Shown: in pieces, positions 11,657 to 23,688 of the stretch
Numbering within the stretch: position 1 is the first letter of the stretch
Layout: every line of letters begins with the position of its first letter
NCBI GenBank assembly: GCA_013146195.2
Contig: CM028377.1
Coordinates: forward strand, 20,238,796-20,302,795
DNA from: Codonopsis lanceolata
Lineage: Eukaryota > Streptophyta > Magnoliopsida > Asterales > Campanulaceae
DNA: 64,000 bases
Reading direction: 5' to 3'
The notes under the pieces: model-generated
Seen by the model: only the letters and a program-made list of their open reading frames with translations
Told to the model about the DNA's origin: nothing
Database searches by the model: none
Program-made: the position numbers and the translations under genes

Positions 11657-14082
11657 TGTAATATACCCGAATTTTTGGAATAAAAATAGTAATTATCCTA
11701 TTGATATTTTAAATTGTATTGGGCCAACCTCAATATAGTTTTGATCTATTTTGTTTGGGCAGTAAATCCCCAAAAAATTTGGGCCATTACTACTCTAATT
11801 TGTTTGGACCCCTACCCAGTTAATAATGAATTCTTTTTGAATTGGGCTTGACCAAATGGAGCCCTTTAGTTTTATTGTTAGTATTAAACTGTTTCAAAAA
11901 AAAATTTATAATAATAATACTAACAATTACAACAGACGAGGAGAAGCAACCGGAAGAAACAATGTCGGAAGGGGAATCGTCGGAGGCACGTCAATGGACG
12001 CCTCTTTCTCTTCCCAAGCAAGCCTCATAGTATTTATAATTGAAAGCAATAAGAAAACAGGTTAGTCACTTTTTCCCAGAACTAAGAAACAGTGTAGGAA
12101 TGAACCGGAATCCGAGAAGAAATTGCCGGAGAAGACGAACGGAGAAGTGCGGCAGGATAGGAAGGAAAAAAAAAAAACTTGCCGGTTGTGACGCAAAAGC
12201 TGAGTTGAGGTAAACAAACTTCCTTCCGATTTCGAACACTTTGCTCCTATGTTTTCCTAAATCTTGTAGAAATTTCTTTTGGAGTTGGGTTGGATAGAGG
12301 AAGAGAATTAATCAACCATATCAAATAATGGTTGGAAATCAAAGAAGGAAGAAAGAAGGAATTATGAAATTGGGTTTCATAATTATGAAGAATCAACAGT
12401 AACAAATAAAATCCTGCAGATCGATTATGTAGCTTTGAATTCGGAAATTTGTAGACCAATTATATATATATGGGTTTCCTTGGCGATAACCAGTAAATCG
12501 GTTCAGCAAAGGATTTCTGCAAATGCTTCGTTTGGTTGTTCATTGGAAAAAGAAAAAAAAATATAATTGAAACAGAGAGAGTTATCTGGACGATGCAGAA
12601 GAAGAAAAGAAAAGGGGACAAAGAAGGAATGGTGAGGTAGGAGGAAAAGTAAGGAAATTGTATTTTATTAGTTTTGGAAAGTCAAACAAACTTGGAAAAA
12701 GAAAAAAAGAAATCAAGCAGTAAAAAGGGGAAGCAATTCGTGGGAGGATGATCTGAATTACATATTCATCCCCATACTTTGGGTAAAAAAAAAAAAAAGG
12801 GGGTTCATTCCTAAATTTTGAAGTTTCTATTAGTAAGTGCTTATAATTTCAGAAACTTACACTCGAGTTACAATAGTTAGAAATAGACCTTAAGCTATTA
12901 TAATTATTTTTTTGAGTTTATTAATTATGTATTGAATTTTTAAAGTTACTAGAGAGTCCCTAAATCTAGAATTTTTATTTTTTATTATTGTGATTTAGAT
13001 TTGGCTAAGCGCGGGTAGCGGTGCTTTGTACTCAAGCTAATTTTCGCCGCATCGCTAAGGTAAGGGATTATACGTCATTTAGGTTATTTTGAATTCTAAA
13101 TTCCAAAATGTTAGGCTTCCGCTATTTCCTTGGCATTACCTTTCTTTGAAAACGTGTGCCGAGCTTGGGTTGGTTTTTGAATTTGAAATCCCGTCGTACC
13201 CGTTCTTTCGTTATTCTTAATTGTGATATTACCCTATGAATTTCATAATTGTTTGAATTCAATGTGTGACATTTTATTCGGTCATCACTAGTATTTGATT
13301 TTGTTGGATTTGAAATTATTATATTTTTGAAATACTCCGTTATGATCACTAAGAAAATTTGAATGACCATTTGGCCTGTTAAGGCGACATTACACCATAG
13401 GAACTATGGTGGGGTAATCCGGATATACCATTTTGATTTTGACCCTTTTTTGGGTACTTTGATGTTTGGGGTTCTTTGGAGCCACTTTTGTTTGGTCAAA
13501 ATGACCGCTTATGTGATCATGACATCTTCCTAATTATTTGATATTGATTCTGATTGATTCTTGTGAAATTGCTAATTATTCTTCGATCAATATGTATTTA
13601 ATCTTGTGGATATCTAGAAAATAATTCCTTTGACATATCCATAAATTCTTTATTTGTTTACAATATTTCGTTTGACTTTTCTTCCCGGTCAACTCCTCCT
13701 TAGAAATCGGAGGGGTTGTATATGAACTTACTGGGCTTTTGTTCGCTCACCCTTTTCCAACTCCTTTTTCTTTCAGGACATAAGTAAGGAATGGAAACAT
13801 GAAAATTTCGGTTCGGTTCAGTCCAATTGAAGAATTTAGAATTTCATTATCTTATGAATTATTATTAGAATTGTTAATTGGATATTTTGGGAGATTTATT
13901 TTAGACCTATGTTTTATTGTAAGTTAATTTTTGTTAAGGGATTTATGTTCAAATACTGGATGTTTAAGGGAAAGATACATTATTTATGTTTTGGGTTTTA
14001 TTTTGATAACTTTTGAGGCTTATTTGGTGACGTGCCATTATGTGGGCCCCCATAGTTGGGCCTAAATTTTGGGGTCGTTACA
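11657..14082 (+). repeat. 5' LTR of the Tekay element (2426 bp)
   Basis: Begins TGTAATATACCCGAATTTTT and ends GGGGTCGTTACA. The first 1.15 kb is almost identical to the 3' LTR (a handful of differences). The next 300-450 bp is very different, and the last 1.1 kb is related at roughly nine bases in ten with indels. It contains AT microsatellite and purine-rich tracts; short frames in it are not genes. Confidence 0.9.
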
Positions 14083-14084
14083 GT

Positions 14085-14096
14085 TGGTATCAGAGC
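14085..14096 (+). other. primer binding site, initiator tRNA-Met type
   Basis: TGGTATCAGAGC, complementary to the 3' end of plant initiator tRNA-Met, placed two bases after the 5' LTR end. This is the standard arrangement for chromoviruses. Confidence 0.9.
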
Positions 14097-14283
14097 TTAG
14101 ATTTTAGATCCGAATGGGTTAGAAAGTAAAATTTCTAAGAATTAATCATAGGGTAAGAGTTGGACGATTTTGCACTCGAGGTTATCCAATATCATTATTA
14201 TTATTATTATTTTGGTGCATGATTTACTTAGAGAGATAATAGTAATGTCGACACAACTGATATATTTTTGGAATTTGTAGGAA

Positions 14284-14775
14284 ATGGCATACAACAACAC
14301 TGGTAGGACTCTGATCGCTTCACCCAGAACACCCGTGGGAACCAGAATGAGTACAATGCGTGCCAGGATACTCGAATTGGAAGAGATGAACCAGGTGTTA
14401 GTACAAGAAAATCAATTGTTAAGAAATGATAATCAACTACTCACTAATGAAAACCAAGCCCTTAGAGAACAAGCTAGAGAGACGGCGAAGGCATTGAAGC
14501 TGGCCCAAGATGCCTTATTTTAGCCTTTTGATGAAATAGACGACACTAGGAGGGCCAATGCAGAAGTAGAGGCAAGACTAAGCAACACATAATTTTTGGT
14601 TAGAAATGCTTGGGATGCGGTTCAAACGGCCATAGCTATTGGACCGGTTGTAGAAGAAGATCTTGAAGAGGAAGAAGGAGAATACGAAGAGATGGTTGTA
14701 GAAGAAGAAGAAGAAGATCCTGAAGAGGAAGAAGATCCTGAAGAGGACGAAGACTCCGATGCAGGAGATAGTTAA
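14284..14775 (+). pseudogene. small coiled-coil, acidic-tailed frame upstream of gag
   Basis: Starts at ATG 14284 (MAYNNTGRTLIASPRTPVG). A leucine/asparagine-rich heptad segment follows (ILELEEMNQVLVQENQLLRN and on), typical of a coiled coil. The frame carries a TAG at 14521 and a TAA around 14590, then continues into a strongly acidic tail (EEEEEDPEEEEDPEEDEDSD) ending at TAA 14773-14775. If the two stops are mutations, the ancestral product was about 163 residues. It lies between the PBS and gag in the same orientation. Function is unknown; a structural or nucleoprotein role would be a guess. Confidence 0.55.
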
Positions 14776-15115
14776 TTAGAATTTTTGTTTTGGAATAATT
14801 GGTTTAGGTTGGAAAAATGGCCGCCTAAGGTGGAATTTGGAAAACATTTTGTTTGTTACGTTTACTATTGGAACAATGGAGCGCATATTATGCTCCCGAG
14901 CTTGTTATTTTGACAATTAAGTATAATTTGAAATTAAATGAAGAAATTTTTGGTGTTTATTTTTTGAATGTATGAATGTGCAATTTTTGTATAGGGTATT
15001 CCTTAGAACTTGTCAATGTATACCAAATTGGTCTAAGATGTCATAATGAGTGAACTATGCCACTGTAAGGATAGTGACCCTAAACTGACGTCTCAACGTT
15101 CTGTCTCAGTACCTA

Positions 15116-16478
15116 ATGGCACGTGGAGGTCGCGCTGGAGCCCGTGGACGTGGACGTGAGCGTGGAAGGGGTACTCGAGCTGCTAGGGTCATGCTGGACT
15201 CCGCTTCAGGAGGTGTGGGGGAAAACAGTGTGCCTGCGCCTAACGTGAACACCAATGGTCCAGAACATACTGCAAACCAGTCAAATGCAACGGCTGCTGG
15301 ACCAACGCCAGTAGATCCTACTCTCCTTGCGCTGCTCCAAACAATAGCACAAGCCCTGGTGGGAAACAGGAACCAAGATAATCCAACACCTGGAGCACCG
15401 GAAATACCTACACCGCAGGCAACACCGGCAGCATCTGCAGCGGCTACTACTTCACAACCACAGCCTACAACACATCAACCTGGGCCAATGGTGAAAGACC
15501 CACTGGACATCTTCCAGAAGAGGGATCCTAAACCTTTCTCAGGAGCTCCAGGTACTGAGAAGCCTGAAGATTGGATTGAGAGCATGAAGAAGATCTTCAG
15601 GACTATGACCCTCACTAGTGAGCAGAAGGTTAACCTTGCCATATTCAAGTTCGTAGGGAAGCGTCTGGTGGCGGTCAAGGATGAGGACCGCCGAGGCGTA
15701 GGGACAGAGAGTATACTTGGGAGATGTTTCTGGAAGCTTTCAACAAGAAGTATTTTCCGCCGAGTGTACGGGATAGGAAAATAGTGGAGTTTATGAACTT
15801 GGAACAGGGAAAGATGACTTTGGACGAATATGCCGCAAAGTTCACCGAACTCTCAAGATATGCCCCAGACCTCTTCGAGAACGACTACCAGAAGGCAAGG
15901 AAGTTCGAAAGGGGTCTTAATGGTAAGATTAGTTATCGGTTGGTACCACTACAACTAGCGACTTATGCGGAGGTGGTAGACCGTGCCAGAGTGATTGAGC
16001 GTGATTCAGAAGCTTATCAAAGGAAAAGAGATGAGCACAAGAGGGGAGCCGATGACAATTCGGGCAAGTTCCGGGGTCAACCAAGTGGTCAAGGGAATGT
16101 AAATAATGCGAGTAAACGAAGGGCTACCGAAGACAACCGTTTTAGGAGTGGAGCTCAGCCATCTAGAAACCAGCCGTATCATCGAGTCGTGAGTAATCAA
16201 GGCCGAACCGAACCGAGACGCGAACCCCTTATGTCGCACTTGTGGGGTAAGCACGGACACATTCTTGTTATCGGAACTCTGGGGCGTGCTTCAATTGTGG
16301 GAAGATGGGGCACTTGGTTAAAGACTGTCCAGAGCCAAACAGAAACACCTTCGTCAAAGGAGCCACAAGTGGGGACAAGGAGAAACCAAAGGGGCATGGC
16401 CGTGTGTATGCTATGACTGCTAAGGATGCTCGGGCAACAAACGATGTGGTGACAGTACCTTGCAATTATGTTCAGTGA
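15116..16478 (+). pseudogene. gag of the Tekay element, frameshifted
   Basis: Starts MARGGRAGARGRGRERGRG, an Arg/Gly-rich N terminus. A proline/alanine-rich spacer follows, then the retrotransposon gag domain (DPLDIFQKRDPKPFSGAPG, EDWIESMKKIFRTM). Near 15720 the frame changes to one giving FLEAFNKKYFPPSVRDRK, FMNLEQGKMTLDEYAAKF and ARKFERGL. A second change near 16200 is needed to reach the CCHC zinc knuckle CFNCGKMGHLVKDC at 16287-16328. The frame closes at TGA 16476-16478. Three reading frames are needed to read one product, so it is dead. Gag would form the particle and bind RNA in the cytoplasm. Confidence 0.85.
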
Positions 16479-18290
16479 TGCTTATGTTTTGATTGATCCC
16501 GTGCAACCCACTCTTTATATCTGCTTTCGCTTGCACGTCGAATGGAATTGACACCCCAGAACTTAGATGAGGTTTTAGTTATTGACACCCCGACGAAAGA
16601 ATCCATCCCTATCACATCTGTGTTTAGATCCTGTTCTTTGAAATTAGAGCATAGAGAAATGCCTATTGATTTGATCCCTTTAGATATGCAAGATTTTGAT
16701 TTGATTTTAGGGATGGATTGGTTAGCCTCTTATCACGCTAGGTCAACTGCTTTTGAAAAAGAAGTGGTGTTTGGTATTCCTGTGAACCGGAGTTCAAGTT
16801 TAAGGGGTCTAAACCAAGGTGTTGTCGGCCTCATTTCATCATTAAGGGCAAGGCGACTCTTAAGAAAAGGATGTCGTGGTTATTTAGCATCCATCATCGA
16901 CACCAAGAAAGAAGGGGTCACCCTAGAATCACTTTTCTCGTGGTTAGGGAATTTTCTGATGTTTTCCCGTAAGACCTACCTGGCCTTCCACCAGACCGAG
17001 AGGTAGAGTTTGGGATTGATTTAGTGCCCGGGACGGCGCCCATCTCTAAGGCACCATACAGGATGGCACCAACAGAATTGAAGGAATTGAAGGAGCAGTT
17101 ACAAGAGCTATTGGAAAAGGAGCTGATCAGGCCAAGCGTATACGCCTTGGGCGCCCAGTTGTTGTTCGTGAAGAAGAAGGACGGATCTATGAGGTTGTGT
17201 ATTGATTACCGCGAGTTGAATCGGGTCACGGTGAAAAATAAGTACCCATTGCCTCGCATTGACGACTGCTCGATCGCCAAGGTGCTCGTTATTTCTCCAA
17301 GATAGATCTCGCTCGTGTTATCATCGCCTAAGGGTCGTGAAAGAAGATATTTCAAAAACAGCTTTTAGGACAAGGTATGGGCATTACGAATTTTTGGTTA
17401 TGCCATTCGGGTTGACGAATGCCCCAGCTGCATTTATGGATCTGATGAATAGGGTGTTCAAGCAGTTTCTAGATCGATGTGTGATAGTGTTCATTGATGA
17501 CATCTTGATCTACTCGAAGACTCGGGAGGAGCATGAGCAACATTTAAGAACAGTACTGCAGATTTTAAGGGAAGAGAAGTTGTATGCTAAGTTCAAGAAA
17601 TGTGAGTTCTGGTTGGAGAAGGTAGCTTTCTTAGGACATGTGGTCTCAAATGAGGGTATTTCAAATGGATCCACCAAAATTGAAGCCGTAGTAGAATTGG
17701 GAGAGACCCACAACTTCAAGTTTGAAGTTTCTTGGGTCTAGCAGGGTATTATCGTCGGTTTGTTGAGGGTTTTTCAAAGATAGCAGGGCCATTGTCTCGA
17801 CTTACGCAGAAAAACACGAAGTTTGTGTGGACAGCTGAGTGTGAGACCAGCTTTCAAGAGCTGAAGAATCGATTAGTGTCAGCCCCGATTCTTACTCTAC
17901 CATCAGGGACGGGAGGATTTGTGGTTTATAGTGACGCATCGCAAAAAGGTTTGGGTTGTGTGCTAATGCAAAATGGAAAAGTAATTGCTTACGCTTCCCG
18001 ACAGTTGAAGAACTATGAACGAAACTACCCAACACACGACTTAGAACTGGCAGCAGTGGTCTTTGCATTAAAAACTGGAGGCACTATTTGTATGGCGAGA
18101 CGTGCGAAATTTACACGATCATAAGAGTTTGAAGTACATATTCACTGTAAGGAGTTAAACATGCGGCAACGGAGATGGTTGAGCCGTTGAAAGATTATGA
18201 TTGCACAATATTGTATCACCCTGGAAAGGCCAATGTAGTTGCTGACGCCTTGAGTCGGAAGAGTAGGGGAAGTTTGGCGGCTTTGATAAC
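16474..18290 (+). pseudogene. Tekay pol: protease, reverse transcriptase and RNase H, frameshifted
   Basis: The protease active-site region reads DAYVLID-P and is broken by a base loss just where the D-x-G triad should be (about 16500). LILGMDWLASYHA follows near 16711. A shift near 16770 and another near 17005 lead to the RT (KAPYRMAPTELKELKEQL, LCIDYRELNRVTVKNKYPLP). A further shift at about 17290 gives YHRLRVVKEDISKTAFRTRY, MPFGLTNAPAAFMDLMNRVF and the catalytic FIDDILIYSK at 17490-17519. RNase H is in a third frame from about 17732: GYYRRFVEGFSKI, VVYSDASQKGLGCVLMQNG, YPTHDLELAAVVFALK. It ends with YHPGKANVVADALSRK near 18214-18261. Each domain keeps its signature residues except the protease, but no continuous frame remains. 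Confidence 0.88.
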
Positions 18291-19800
18291 TAAGGAAAAG
18301 AGGATATTGGACGATCTTGACTCGATGGGAATTGAAGTTAGGGTTCGCGGTGATGATGGTTTCTTGGCACACTTGAGTGTACAACCATCCTTGTTAGAAA
18401 AGATTAAAGCGGCACAGGCAGTGGATCCAGAGTTAGTAAAGATTTCCTTAGGGTTGGAAGATGGGGATCGGAAAGATTTTCGGCAGATAATGACGGCTTC
18501 TTCGCTTTGGGTCAAGAATTTGTGTTCCAAAGCCCCACTGAAAAGGCAGATTTTAGAAGACGCGCACAACTCGAGGTTTGCCATACACCCGTAGCACGAA
18601 GATGTATCGGGACGTGCGTGACACCACCTTTTGGTGGGAGAATATGAAAAGAGATATAGCCGAAGTTTGTGAGTAAGTGTCTTGTATGCCGCCAGTGAAG
18701 ACAGAGCATCGAAACCCGGTGGATTGTTACGCCCTTGCCGATACCGAGTGGAAGTGGTGAGCATATCACTATGGACTTCGTGGTAGGGTTACCCAGAACG
18801 CTGAAAGGATATAATTCAATTTGGGTCATCGTGGATAGGTTGACCAAGTCTGCACATTTCTTGGCGTTTAAAATTACCGACTCGATGGAAAGGTTGGCGG
18901 TTGTACATCGATGAGATTGTTCTACCGCATGGAGTACCGGTCTCGATAGTTTCGCATCGTGATGCCGATTCACCTCGAAGTTTTGGGGTAGCTTACAAAA
19001 AGCATTGGGTACAAATTTGAGTATGAGTACGCCTTTCCACCCACAAACGATGGTCACCGAGCGACAATACAAACTTTGGAAGATATGCTTCGCGCTTGCG
19101 TGTTGGACTTGCAGGGTAATTGGGACGATCACTTACCTTTGGTGGAGTTTACCTACAATAACGCTTCCATGCAAGTATTGGTATGGCACCCTATGAAGCC
19201 TCATATGGACGGAAGTGCAGACGCCTATCTGTTGGGATGAGGTGGGCGAAAGGAAACTAATAGGACCGACTGGTACAAGTTACTTCGGAGAAAGTGCGCT
19301 TGATTCGAAAACGACTTCTTATAGCTCAGAGCCGACAGAAGTCTTATGCAGATAATCGTCGACGCGGACTCGAATTTGAAGTGGGGGATCATGTATTCCT
19401 TAAAATCTCACCCACAAGAGGAGTCATGAGATTTGGTATACGGGGAAAGCTTAGTCCAAGATTTGTGGGACCATTTGAGATACTCGAGCGGGTTGGTGAG
19501 GTCGCCTACAGACTAGCCCTGCCGCCTACACTATCGGGAGTGCACAACGTATTTCATGTATCCATGCTAAGGAAGTATGTCTCAGATCCGAACCATGTGA
19601 TTGAGTTCGAACCGTTAATATTTCGAGAAGACCTGAGTTATGATGAGAAGCCAGTTCGAATTGTTGACCGGAAAGATCAAGTATTGAGGAGACGAACTAT
19701 TCCATATGTCAAGATTCAGTGGAGTAATCATACCGAGAGAGAAGCAACGTGGGAGCTGGAAGAAGATATGCGAGAGAAGTTCCCTGAACTTTTTAAATAA
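18291..19800 (+). pseudogene. Tekay integrase with C-terminal chromodomain, N-terminal half decayed
   Basis: The zinc-binding part runs through AHNSRFAIHP (about 18566) to KCLVCRQ (about 18676), with a stop and a shift between. The catalytic core is scattered over three frames with several stops (VDRLTKSAHF near 18833; SHRDAD near 18953 where the family has SDRD). From 19294 one frame stays open to TAA at 19798-19800. It holds RQKSYADNRRRGLEFEVGDH, GKLSPRFVGPFEILERVGEV and VHNVFHVSMLRKYV, and ends with the chromodomain block KIQWSNHTEREATWELEEDM. Chromodomains of this clade are thought to steer integration toward particular chromatin. The 3' LTR follows after 75 bp. Confidence 0.85.
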
Positions 19801-19862
19801 AATTTGTATTTCAAGTCTTTCGGATACTTTGACGTAAAGTTTAGAGGACTAAACTTTTTTTT

Positions 19863-19875
19863 AAAGGGGTAAGAG
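19863..19875 (+). other. polypurine tract
   Basis: AAAGGGGTAAGAG directly before the 3' LTR, the usual plus-strand priming site. Confidence 0.8.
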
Positions 19876-22292
19876 TGTAATATACCCGAATTTTTGGAAT
19901 AAAAATAGTAATTATCCTATTGATATTTTAAATTGTATTGGGCCAACCTCAATATAGTTTTGATCTATTTTGTTTGGGCAGTAAATCCCCAAAAAATTTG
20001 GGCCATTACTACTCTAATTTGTTTGGACCCCTACCCAGTTAATAATGAATTCTCTTTGAATTGGGCTTGACCAAATGGAGCCCTTTAGTTTTATTGTTAG
20101 TATTAAACTGTTTCAAAAAAAAAAATTTATAATAATAATACTAACAATTACAACAGACGAGGAGAAGCAACCGGAAGAAACAATGTCGGAAGGGGAATCG
20201 TCGGAGGCACGTCAATGGACGCCTCTTTCTCTTCCCAAGCAAGCCTCATAGTATTTATAATTGAAAGCAATAAGAAAACAGGTTAGTCACTTTTTCCCAG
20301 AACTAAGAAACAGTGTAGGAGTGAACCGGAATCCGAGAAGAAATTGCCGGAGAAGACGAACGGAGAAGTGCGGCAGGATAGGAAGGAAAAAAAAAAACTT
20401 GCCGGTTGTGACGCAAAAGCTGAGTTGAGGTAAACAAACTTCCTTCCGATTTCGAACACTTTGCTCCTATGTTTTCCTAAATCTTGTAGAAATTTCTTTT
20501 GGAGTTGGGTTGGATAGAGGAAGAGAATTAATCAACCATATCAAATAATGGTTGGAAATCAAAGAAGGAAGAAAGAAGGAATTATGAAATTGGGTTTCAT
20601 AATTATGAAGAATCAACAGTAACAAATAAAATCCTGCAGATCGATTATGTAGCTTTGAATTCGGAAATTTGTAGACCAATTATATATATATGGGTTTCCT
20701 TGGCGATAACCAGTAAATCGGTTCAGCAAAGGATTTCTGCAAATGCTTCGTTTGGTTGTTCATTGAAAAAGAAAAAAATATAATTGAAACAGAGAGTTAT
20801 CTGGACGATGCAGAAGAAGAAAAGAAAAGGGGACGAAGAGTGGAATGGTGAAGGAGGATAAAAGGATTAAAATAATAATATTATTAGAATATCAACTTGA
20901 TTTAGAAGTCAAAGTTTCCAAAGAGTTTTCAAAAGAAAGAAGGTGGGAGATTTTCTTTTGGCAAATCTGAATTGTATTTTGGGCACTGAATGAATAGTAT
21001 TATTATATGTATTTTTATTTTTGAAATTTTCTACCAAATTACAAAGTTAGTTAAATAGACCCTATATAATTTTAATTAATTATAAATTTATTTATGTTAT
21101 TTTTTAAAGAAGGCCCCTAATTTTAGAAATTGTTATTTATGTATTATTTTAAAAGTTACTAGAAGGGTCTCTAAAATTAGAATTTTTATTTTGTTATTAT
21201 TGTGATTTAGATTTGGCTTCATGTATGCGTGCTTTGTACTGAGCAAAATTTTCGCCGCATCGCTAAGGTAAGGGATTATACATCATTTAGGTTATTTTGA
21301 ATGCTAAATTCCAAAATGTTAGGCTTCCGCTATTTTCCTTGGCATTACCTTTCTTTGAAAACGTGCGACCTTGGTTGGTTGGGTTTTTGAATTTGAAATC
21401 CTGTCAGAATCGCTTCTTTCGTTATTCTTAATTGTGATATTACCCTATGAATCTCATAATTGTTTGAATTCGATGTGTGACATTTTATTCGGTCATCACT
21501 AGTATTTGATTTTGTTGGATTTGAAATTATTATATTTTTGAAATACTCCGTTATGATCACTAAGAAAATTTGAATGACCATGTTAAGGCATGTATATGAC
21601 ATTACACCATAGGAACTATGGTGGGGTAATCCGAATATACCATTTTGATTTTGACCCCTTTTGGGGGTACTTTGATATATGGGGTTCCTTGGAACCACTT
21701 TTGTTTGGTCTAAAATGACCACTTATGTGATCATAACATCTTCCTAATTATTTGATATTGATTCGATTGATTCTTGTGAAATTGTTACTTATCCTTCGAT
21801 CAATATGTATTTAATCTTGTGGATATCTAAAAATTAATTCCTTTGACATATCTATAATTTCTTTATTCGTTTACAATATTTCGTTTGATTTTTTCTTCTC
21901 GGTCAACTCCTCCTTAGAAACCGGAGGGGTTGTATATGAACTTACTGGGCTTTTGTTCGCTCACCCTTTTCCTAATCCTTTTCTTTCGGGACATAAGTAA
22001 AGAATGGGAACATGAACAATTCGGTTCGGTCCAATTGAAGAATTTAGAATTTCATTATGTTTTATGAATTCGTATTAGAATTATTAATTGGATATTTTGG
22101 GAGATTTATTTTAGACCTATGTTTTATCAGTAAGTTAATTGTATTGGATTTATGTTAAGGGATTTATGTTCGAATAAGTGGAAGGCACATTTTTACGTTT
22201 GGGTTGTAATATGATTTTTGAGGTTTTGGTGACGTGTTGTGGCCTAATGTGGGCCCCATACAAGGCCTCTGGGCAATTTTGGGGTCGTTACA
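19876..22292 (+). repeat. 3' LTR of the Tekay element (2417 bp)
   Basis: Same termini as the 5' LTR (TGTAATATACCC to GGGGTCGTTACA). Similarity to the 5' LTR is patchy: near-identical to about 20830, unlike between about 20840 and 21170, then moderately similar. Confidence 0.9.
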
Positions 22293-23588
22293 AAGATGAG
22301 GGTGATGTTGTAAAAAGCCGGTAGAAGAAAGTTGAGCAGATGCACAAACTCATTCTCGTTGAGCTTCCATGATGATATTTAGGTCAATAGATTCGTGCCG
22401 AACTCTCCAAATCTAGTCCAAACATCCTCTTGAATTTGGCGAAGGATATTAGTATTCCTGGTAGTAAACTTGGATGACGCAGTTGCTATCTCAGCAGCAG
22501 TAATGGAGATACTTGTCAATTGTCCAAGTCTCGTTATAGATGGCATCTAGTCTACTTAACATGTCTTTATTTTCAAAAAGGGAGTAGGTCGAGGTGTACT
22601 TGGACTTGCTCACCAAGATGAGGTGGAGACAGTAGAAACAGCACCAAAGCCAGGCCGGGGGCTACCGGAGGGTGGAGTGGTAGATGTGGATGTTAAGGAG
22701 GAATGTGAGGGGAACATGGGTGTAGAAGAGGAAGAAATGGGTAGAGGTGGTAAAGAAGGAGGGGTTGGGGAATTTCAATATCTATGTCAATGATCATATC
22801 GGAAGGGTAGGATTGCATCGGTGGAGAACCGGGAAGGAGGGGGGATAGGAAGCGGTACAGTCTTGTTGGTTTGGGTTCTTGTGGAGGTGGAGCTTCCTTA
22901 GGGAATAGGTCTTCCACCGATGAAAGTTAAAAAAAAAATTAGCTTCAGAAAGAGGATAGGATGGGGGATACCATGGTGTGAGAATGTAGGAGATTGATGG
23001 ATTTGGCTTGGATGGTGAAGTGATAGGGGTGTGAAAGGGTTTCATTGGGTAGGAATGAATAATGATGGAGGAGTGGGTAGTTGAAGGGAGAGGGAGGTGT
23101 TTGAATAAGTGATTGGGTAGGCTCCTCCTAAGGAATAGAGTCCTCAAGAGTGATAGGCTCTTCCCCGTAAAAACTCCTCCTAAGGTATAGACACCTCTAG
23201 TGTGGTCGGCTCCTCCCGAGTACATGACTTAGTAGGAATGGTTTTGTGGGGATAGAGGTTGGGTTAGTAGTCTTCCTTGATGACTCAAATGCTAGAACAA
23301 GAGATCTAGAGGCTTTACCCAAGCAGTTTGTAGAGACTAATGGTGGTGGTGATGACTTTGTATTTTATATGCCAGTTATTGGGTATTATTCGACTTAAAT
23401 TATGCTATTTCTCGAGGTTTTTGTTGTCTAATATGTGTTTTAGTGTTGTTTTTATAGACTTTTGGAATAATTGTTCAAAATATAGGCATTTTATGTTGAA
23501 TTGAAGAACTTCAGGGACCAAAGTGCAAAGCTGGAAACTTGAAGACCAAAAGCTGAAAATCAGCTCAAAATCAGCCGCCATTTTTTAT
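22293..23588. other. unrecognised sequence up to an assembly gap
   Basis: The plus strand is G-rich and purine-rich around 22600-23230, giving proline/serine/histidine-rich minus-strand frames with no known domain. Near 23110-23215 CTCCTAAGGAATAG and CTCCTAAGGTATAG form a short imperfect repeat. The last part (about 23370-23588) has the look of a retroelement LTR or spacer, but I could not find its ends. Confidence 0.4.
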
Positions 23589-23688
23589 NNNNNNNNNNNN
23601 NNNNNNNNNNNNNNNNNNNNNNNNNNNNNNNNNNNNNNNNNNNNNNNNNNNNNNNNNNNNNNNNNNNNNNNNNNNNNNNNNNNNNNNN
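23589..23688. other. assembly gap of 100 N
   Basis: Exactly 100 N, a conventional placeholder for a gap of unknown length. Confidence 0.99.

Larger units (their letters stand above)
11657..22292 (+). mobile_element. Tekay/Del-type chromovirus (Ty3-gypsy LTR retrotransposon), decayed
   Basis: A 10.6-kb element with 5' LTR 11657-14082, primer binding site at 14085, an upstream coiled-coil frame, gag, protease, reverse transcriptase, RNase H, integrase, a C-terminal chromodomain, a polypurine tract and a 3' LTR 19876-22292. Order and sequence fit the Tekay (Del) clade of chromoviruses. At least eight frame changes and several stops show it cannot make its proteins. The left flank (TCCAC) and right flank (AAGAT) do not match, and the left neighbour (Athila) does not resume on the right, so the element was probably rearranged after insertion or assembled by inter-element recombination. 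Confidence 0.9.

Noticed and set aside
22693..23225. Minus-strand proline/histidine-rich frame of 143 codons
   Set aside because: Low-complexity composition from a purine-rich plus strand, no domain, no splice support; left as unrecognised sequence.
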